Shown: piece after piece, positions 19,263-22,814 of the stretch
Layout: every line of letters begins with the position of its first letter
Position numbering within the stretch: the first letter of the stretch is position 1
Source of the DNA: Bacillota bacterium
GTDB taxonomy: Bacteria; Bacillota; Clostridia; Peptostreptococcales; Anaerovoracaceae
Reading direction: 5' to 3'
Assembly (NCBI GenBank): GCA_017543805.1
Contig: JAFYFK010000042.1
Span: 1 to 22,814, forward strand
DNA length: 22,814 nt
The notes under the pieces: generated by a model
Databases searched by the model: none
Seen by the model: only the letters and a program-made list of their open reading frames with translations
Told to the model about the DNA's origin: nothing
Translations under genes and position numbers: made by a program

Positions 19263-19277
19263 CTTCCTGTTGTGTTT
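19240..19277 (+). terminator. Long hairpin after rpoC, probable terminator
   Basis: CAACAGGAAGGGTGT (19240-19254) pairs with ACACTCTTCCTGTTG (19258-19272) over 15 bp with one wobble and a 3-nt loop. The following TGTTTGTG is only moderately T-rich, so termination may be partial and some rpoBC transcripts may run on into rpsL. Confidence 0.7.
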
Positions 19278-19340
19278 GTGCACGTTATTTTAAGGTGCGC
19301 AAAAAAGCAAAATACTTAAGAAAGGAGTATAAAACGAAGC

Positions 19341-19769
19341 ATGCCTACAATTAACCAACTGGTTAGAGAAGGAAGGTCCAGATCGGTAAAGAAGTCGAAC
19401 TCGCCTGCACTGCTCAAGGGAATGAACTCCATCAAGAGAGTCCCGACAGACATCAAGGCACCTCAGAAGAGGGGCGTTTGCACTTCCGTAAAGACTGTTA
19501 CCCCGAAGAAGCCGAATTCCGCGCTCAGAAAAGTCGCCCGTGTTCGTCTTACCAACGGAATCGAAGTAACGGCTTACATCCCCGGCATCGGACATAACCT
19601 TCAGGAGCACAGCGTTGTTCTCATCCGCGGCGGCAGAGTAAAGGACCTCCCTGGTGTAAGATACCACATCGTAAGAGGAACTCTGGATACCGCAGGTGTA
19701 GCCAACAGAGGTCAGGCCCGTTCCAAGTACGGTGCAAAGAGACCCAAGGCTGCAAAGGCAAAGAAGTAG
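19341..19769 (+). CDS. rpsL: 30S ribosomal protein uS12
   Basis: This 142-residue protein sits at the decoding centre and influences accuracy. It begins MPTINQLVREGR and contains TPKKPNSALRKVARVRLTNG and RGGRVKDLPGVRYH. K56 and K101, equivalent to E. coli K43 and K88, are wild type, so rpsL does not predict streptomycin resistance. Relative to E. coli S12 it has an insertion of about 13 residues near 25-39 (KGMNSIKRVPTDI), a form seen in many Gram-positive bacteria, and a lysine-rich tail. AAAGGAG lies upstream, with a rather long spacer to the ATG at 19341. The spacer to rpsG is unusually long. Confidence 0.97.
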   Translation: MPTINQLVREGRSRSVKKSNSPALLKGMNSIKRVPTDIKAPQKRGVCTSVKTVTPKKPNSALRKVARVRLTNGIEVTAYIPGIGHNLQEHSVVLIRGGRVKDLPGVRYHIVRGTLDTAGVANRGQARSKYGAKRPKAAKAKK

Positions 19770-19787
19770 TTCTTTGTAAGCTCAGAA

Positions 19788-19796
19788 TGTTATAAC
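19788..19796 (+). promoter_or_regulatory. Possible extended -10 promoter upstream of rpsG
   Basis: TGTTATAAC contains TG, one base and TATAAC, matching the -10 hexamer at five of six positions. No convincing -35 lies 16-18 bp upstream. If real, it would start a transcript near 19803, at the front of the structured rpsL-rpsG spacer. Confidence 0.25.
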
Positions 19797-19817
19797 GATT
19801 AAGAGATTTCGGGATAC

Positions 19818-19977
19818 GTGCCCATTTATATATAGATTTGGGCACCGCGGCATTTACAGTAATGTCGAGTACCGGATCCGAGTTTGCCGAGGTCCCGCGG
19901 CGAGAAGAAAAGCAGCTGAAACCGGGTCGCGCCGCAGATTGGCGCGCGGTATGCAGAGGTGCAGTATCGCGGGGATC
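19818..19977 (+). promoter_or_regulatory. Structured spacer between rpsL and rpsG, candidate S7-responsive or novel RNA element
   Basis: The spacer is 230 nt. By eye it folds as follows. Hairpin A pairs GTGCCCA (19818-19824) with TGGGCAC (19839-19845). Hairpin B pairs GGCATT (19849-19854) with AATGTC (19861-19866). A closing stem pairs GGTCCCGCG (19891-19899) with CGCGGGGATC (19968-19977, one bulged G). Inside it, ACCG plus CGCGCC (19921-19933, 3-nt bulge) pairs with GGCGCGCGGT (19941-19950). A small TGCA/TGCA tetraloop hairpin (19952-19963) completes a three-way junction. The rpsG binding site follows ten bases later. S7 represses its own mRNA from this same position in E. coli, so an S7 link is reasonable but unproven. 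Confidence 0.45.
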
Positions 19978-19986
19978 GAAAGGCAG

Positions 19987-19993
19987 AAAGGGA
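19987..19993 (+). promoter_or_regulatory. Ribosome binding site fixing the GTG start of rpsG
   Basis: AAAGGGA lies six bases before GTG at 20000. The peptide from GTG begins MPRRGNVPKREVLPDP, the normal S7 start, and yields the standard 156 residues. Confidence 0.85.
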
Positions 19994-19999
19994 AGAGAA

Positions 20000-20470
20000 G
20001 TGCCAAGAAGAGGAAATGTTCCCAAGAGGGAAGTACTTCCTGATCCCGTTTACGGCAGTGTTGTTGTTGCAAAGCTCATCAACAGTATCATGCTGGACGG
20101 AAAGAAGGGCGTCGCGCAGAAGATAGTATACGATGCCTTTGATCAGATCAAAAAAGTAACCGGAGAAGAACCCGTCGAAGTATTCGAGAAGGCTATGAAC
20201 AACATCATGCCTCAGGTCGAAGTTAAGGCCAGAAGAGTCGGCGGCGCCAACTACCAGGTTCCTATCGAAGTCAGAGCCGACAGACGCCAGACCCTTGGTC
20301 TGCGCTGGCTCACCAAGTACACCAGAGCAAGAGGCGAACGCACTATGTCCGAGCGTCTCGCTAAGGAGCTCATGGACGCTGCAAACGGTCAGGGTGCATC
20401 CGTCAAGAAGAAGGAAGATACCCACAAGATGGCAGAAGCCAACAGAGCGTTTGCACACTACAGATTCTAG
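20000..20470 (+). CDS. rpsG: 30S ribosomal protein uS7
   Basis: This 156-residue primary assembly protein organises the 3' major domain of 16S rRNA and lines the E site. I chose GTG at 20000 because it has a good binding site and gives the family-standard N-terminus and length. The frame is open back to 19838, but that extension is unlike any S7. Recognisable segments are LPDPVYGSVVVAKLINSIML, VKARRVGGANYQVPIEVR and the C-terminal KKKEDTHKMAEANRAFAHYR. fusA follows after 50 nt. S7 is the known feedback regulator of str operons in enterobacteria, and the spacer ahead of this gene is structured. Confidence 0.95.
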   Translation: MPRRGNVPKREVLPDPVYGSVVVAKLINSIMLDGKKGVAQKIVYDAFDQIKKVTGEEPVEVFEKAMNNIMPQVEVKARRVGGANYQVPIEVRADRRQTLGLRWLTKYTRARGERTMSERLAKELMDAANGQGASVKKKEDTHKMAEANRAFAHYRF

Positions 20471-20520
20471 TCTGTACAGCGGTCACACCTATGTTGTTTA
20501 AATAGGAAAGGAGGAGACTC

Positions 20521-22584
20521 ATGCCAAGAGAATTCGCGCTTGAACATTTACGAAATATCGGCATCATGGCTCACATCGACGCCGGCAAGACGACAACAAC
20601 TGAGCGTATTCTGTTCTACACCGGTAAGACCCACAAGCTGGGAGAGACCCATGACGGCGCTGCCACCATGGACTGGATGGAGCAGGAGCAGGAGAGAGGC
20701 ATCACCATCACCTCCGCTGCTACTACAGCTCAATGGAAGGACACGAGGATCAACATCATCGATACCCCGGGGCATGTAGACTTTACCGTAGAGGTCGAAA
20801 GATCCCTGCGCGTCCTGGACGGAGCCGTTACCGTGCTCTGCGCCAAGGGCGGAGTCGAGCCCCAGTCCGAGACAGTTTGGAGACAGGCCGAAAAGTACCA
20901 GGTCCCCAGGATGATCTTCATCAACAAGATGGACATCATGGGCGCAAATTTCTTCCATGTCCTCGACATGATAAGAGACAGGCTCAAGGCCAACGCCGTA
21001 CCCGTTCAGCTCCCCATCGGAGCGGAAGCGGACTTTGTCGGTGAGATCGACCTCATCAAGATGAAGGCGGAGATCTACCACGACCAGCTCGGTACAACTA
21101 TCGACGAGGCGGAGATCCCCGAAAATATGCGCGATATAGCTGAGGAGTATCACCAGAAGCTTATCGAATCCGTCGCAGAGACTGACGAAGAACTTATGGA
21201 AAAGTTCTTTGACGGAGAAGAGCTTACAGTAGCGGAGATCAAAGCCGCTATCCGCAAGCAGACCATCGCAAACAAGATGGTTCCCGTATTCTGCGGCTCC
21301 GCTTATAAAAACAAAGGCGTCCAGCTCCTGCTGGACGGCATCGTAGACTATATGCCCTCCCCGCTGGATATTCCACCCATCAAAGGCGTAAAACCCAAGA
21401 GCGGTGAAGAAGACGTGCGCAGGGCGGACGACAAGGAACCGTTCTCCGCGCTCGCGTTCAAGATAATGGCTGATCCGTTTATCGGAAAGCTCGCGTTCTT
21501 CAGGGTATATTCCGGAACCCTCGAAAGCGGTTCCTACGTCTACAACGCGACAAAGGGAAAGAGAGAACGCATCGGCCGCATCGTAAGGATGCACGCCAAC
21601 CACAGAGAAGAGATCGACATGGTCTACGCCGGAGACATCGCCGCAGCGGTAGGTCTTAAGGACACCACCACAGGCGACACCCTCTGCAACGAAGGCCAGC
21701 AGATAATCCTCGAATCCATGGAGTTCCCGGATCCCGTTATCCAGATAGCTATCGAGCCCAAGACCAAGGCAGGTCTCGAAAAGATGGGTATCGCCCTCGC
21801 AAAGCTTGCTGAGGAAGACCCGACCTTCAAGACCTACACCGATCCCGACACCGGTCAGACCATCATCGCCGGTATGGGCGAGCTGCATCTGGAGATCATC
21901 GTCGACAGACTCCTTCGTGAATTCAAGGTCGAAGCCAACGTAGGCAAGCCTCAGGTATCCTACAAGGAAACGATCTCGAAGGAAGCGATCGTCGACAACA
22001 AATATGTAAAACAGTCCGGCGGACACGGTCAGTACGGCCATGTAAAGATCCGCATTTATCCGAGGGAAGCCGGTGCCGGTTACGAGTTCGTAAACTCCAT
22101 CGTCGGCGGCGCCATCCCCAAGGAATACATTCCGAAGATCGACGAAGGTATTCAGGATGCAATGCATAACGGTCCGCTCGCAGGCTATCAGGTAGTCGAT
22201 ATGGGCGTTGAGCTCATCGACGGTTCGTACCACGAGGTCGACTCCTCGGATATGGCCTTCAAGATCGCCGCTTCCATGGCGTTCCGCGAAGCCGCTTCCA
22301 AGGCAGGCCCGGTCCTCCTGGAACCGGTCTTCAAGGTCGAAGTCACCGCGCCAGAAGAGTATATGGGCGACATCATCGGCGACATCAGCTCCAGAAGAGG
22401 CCGTATAGAAGGTACGGATATGTTTAACGGAGCGGTCTCTGTACACGCTATGGTACCGCTTTCTGAGATGTTCGGATATGCGACAGACCTCAGGTCTAAA
22501 ACTCAGGGAAGAGGCGTCTACGTAATGCAGATGGACCACTTCGAGAAGCTTCCGGATTCTCTTTTAGACAAGATCAACAAGTAA
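20521..22584 (+). CDS. fusA: Translation elongation factor G
   Basis: This 687-residue GTPase drives ribosomal translocation and, with RRF, ribosome recycling. The G domain shows the P-loop AHIDAGKT (17-24), switch I RGITI (59-63), DTPGH (81-85) and NKMD (135-138). Domain II follows from about 285, and domain IV carries the family stretch SGGHGQYGHVKIRIYP. The C-terminal region has PLSEMFGYATDLRS and ends near DSLLDKINK. Length is normal for canonical EF-G. It lies between rpsG and tuf as in str operons generally, which favours canonical EF-G over paralogues such as TetM-like protection proteins. AAAGGAGGA precedes the ATG. Confidence 0.98.
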   Translation: MPREFALEHLRNIGIMAHIDAGKTTTTERILFYTGKTHKLGETHDGAATMDWMEQEQERGITITSAATTAQWKDTRINIIDTPGHVDFTVEVERSLRVLDGAVTVLCAKGGVEPQSETVWRQAEKYQVPRMIFINKMDIMGANFFHVLDMIRDRLKANAVPVQLPIGAEADFVGEIDLIKMKAEIYHDQLGTTIDEAEIPENMRDIAEEYHQKLIESVAETDEELMEKFFDGEELTVAEIKAAIRKQTIANKMVPVFCGSAYKNKGVQLLLDGIVDYMPSPLDIPPIKGVKPKSGEEDVRRADDKEPFSALAFKIMADPFIGKLAFFRVYSGTLESGSYVYNATKGKRERIGRIVRMHANHREEIDMVYAGDIAAAVGLKDTTTGDTLCNEGQQIILESMEFPDPVIQIAIEPKTKAGLEKMGIALAKLAEEDPTFKTYTDPDTGQTIIAGMGELHLEIIVDRLLREFKVEANVGKPQVSYKETISKEAIVDNKYVKQSGGHGQYGHVKIRIYPREAGAGYEFVNSIVGGAIPKEYIPKIDEGIQDAMHNGPLAGYQVVDMGVELIDGSYHEVDSSDMAFKIAASMAFREAASKAGPVLLEPVFKVEVTAPEEYMGDIIGDISSRRGRIEGTDMFNGAVSVHAMVPLSEMFGYATDLRSKTQGRGVYVMQMDHFEKLPDSLLDKINK

Positions 22585-22608
22585 TGCTTATTGGAGGATA
22601 AGAAAACA

Positions 22609-22814
22609 ATGGCAAAGGAAAAATTTGAAAGAACAAAGCCGCATGTCAACATCGGAACCATCGGCCACGTAGACCACGGCAAGACCACTCTTACCGCAGC
22701 TATCACCAAGGTGCTGGCCACCAGAATGCCTTCCCAGACCAACCAGATCGTCGACTTCGACAACATCGATAAGGCTCCGGAAGAAAGAGAAAGAGGCATC
22801 ACCATCAACACCGC
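22609..22814 (+). CDS. tuf: Translation elongation factor Tu, 3' part beyond window
   Basis: The first 68 codons are present and the gene runs off the right edge. The start is ATG at 22609, with TTGGAGG about 11 bases upstream and 24 nt after the fusA stop. The peptide begins MAKEKFERTKPHVNIGTIGH and continues into the P-loop GHVDHGKT, then APEERERGITINT, the switch I region. EF-Tu delivers aminoacyl-tRNA to the ribosome. No fusion or frameshift is visible in the part present. Confidence 0.97.
   Translation, partial: MAKEKFERTKPHVNIGTIGHVDHGKTTLTAAITKVLATRMPSQTNQIVDFDNIDKAPEERERGITINT

Noticed and set aside
20548..22539. A 663-codon open frame on the minus strand, antisense to fusA
   Set aside because: It mirrors the codon pattern of the highly conserved fusA, has no supporting binding site or recognisable domain, and similar long antisense frames occur opposite rpoB and rpoC. 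It is a by-product of codon bias.

Overview
The window looks like a chromosomal segment of a Gram-positive anaerobe of the class Clostridia. Reasons: strong AGGAGG-type ribosome binding sites, a lipoprotein-type ABC substrate-binding protein, bL33 beside secE and nusG, an RpoC of about 1,200 residues without the large proteobacterial insertions, and surface-protein domains common in clostridia. G+C is moderate. The order below class cannot be resolved by eye. Every gene reads on the plus strand. I see no insertion sequence, prophage, CRISPR array, tRNA or rRNA.

Layout. (1) 2-3715: the 3' part of a very large predicted extracellular multidomain protein, cut by the left edge and closed by a strong hairpin terminator. 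(2) 3841-8073: a self-contained amino-acid uptake operon behind a perfect TTGACA-17-TATAAT promoter. It encodes a lipoprotein binding protein, a permease, an ATPase with two extra insertions, and an AbgB-like M20 amidohydrolase, and it ends at a long terminator. The gene set suggests import of an amino acid or small amide conjugate followed by intracellular hydrolysis. (3) 8057-11586: rpmG-secE-nusG-rplK-rplA, then a classic L10 leader with an attenuator, rplJ-rplL, and a perfect 14-bp hairpin. (4) 11654-19277: rpoB-rpoC and a long hairpin. (5) 19233-22814: the str operon rpsL-rpsG-fusA-tuf, with tuf cut by the right edge.

The right two thirds is the conserved transcription/translation supercluster. 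It holds a Sec translocon subunit, the NusG elongation factor, the L11/L1 and L10/L12 stalk proteins, the two largest RNA polymerase subunits, S12, S7 and both elongation GTPases. Control appears to be layered at the RNA level: hairpins lie before rplK, rplJ, rpoB, rpsL and rpsG.

The least ordinary features are: an unusually long (230 nt) and foldable rpsL-rpsG spacer, which is the best candidate for an undescribed regulatory RNA; two places where a promoter overlaps a terminator hairpin, before rpmG and before rpsL; about 80 extra residues in the ABC ATPase; and a helical block with glycine-rich hydrophobic stretches inside the large extracellular protein. None amounts to an obviously new multi-gene system; most of the window is core housekeeping.
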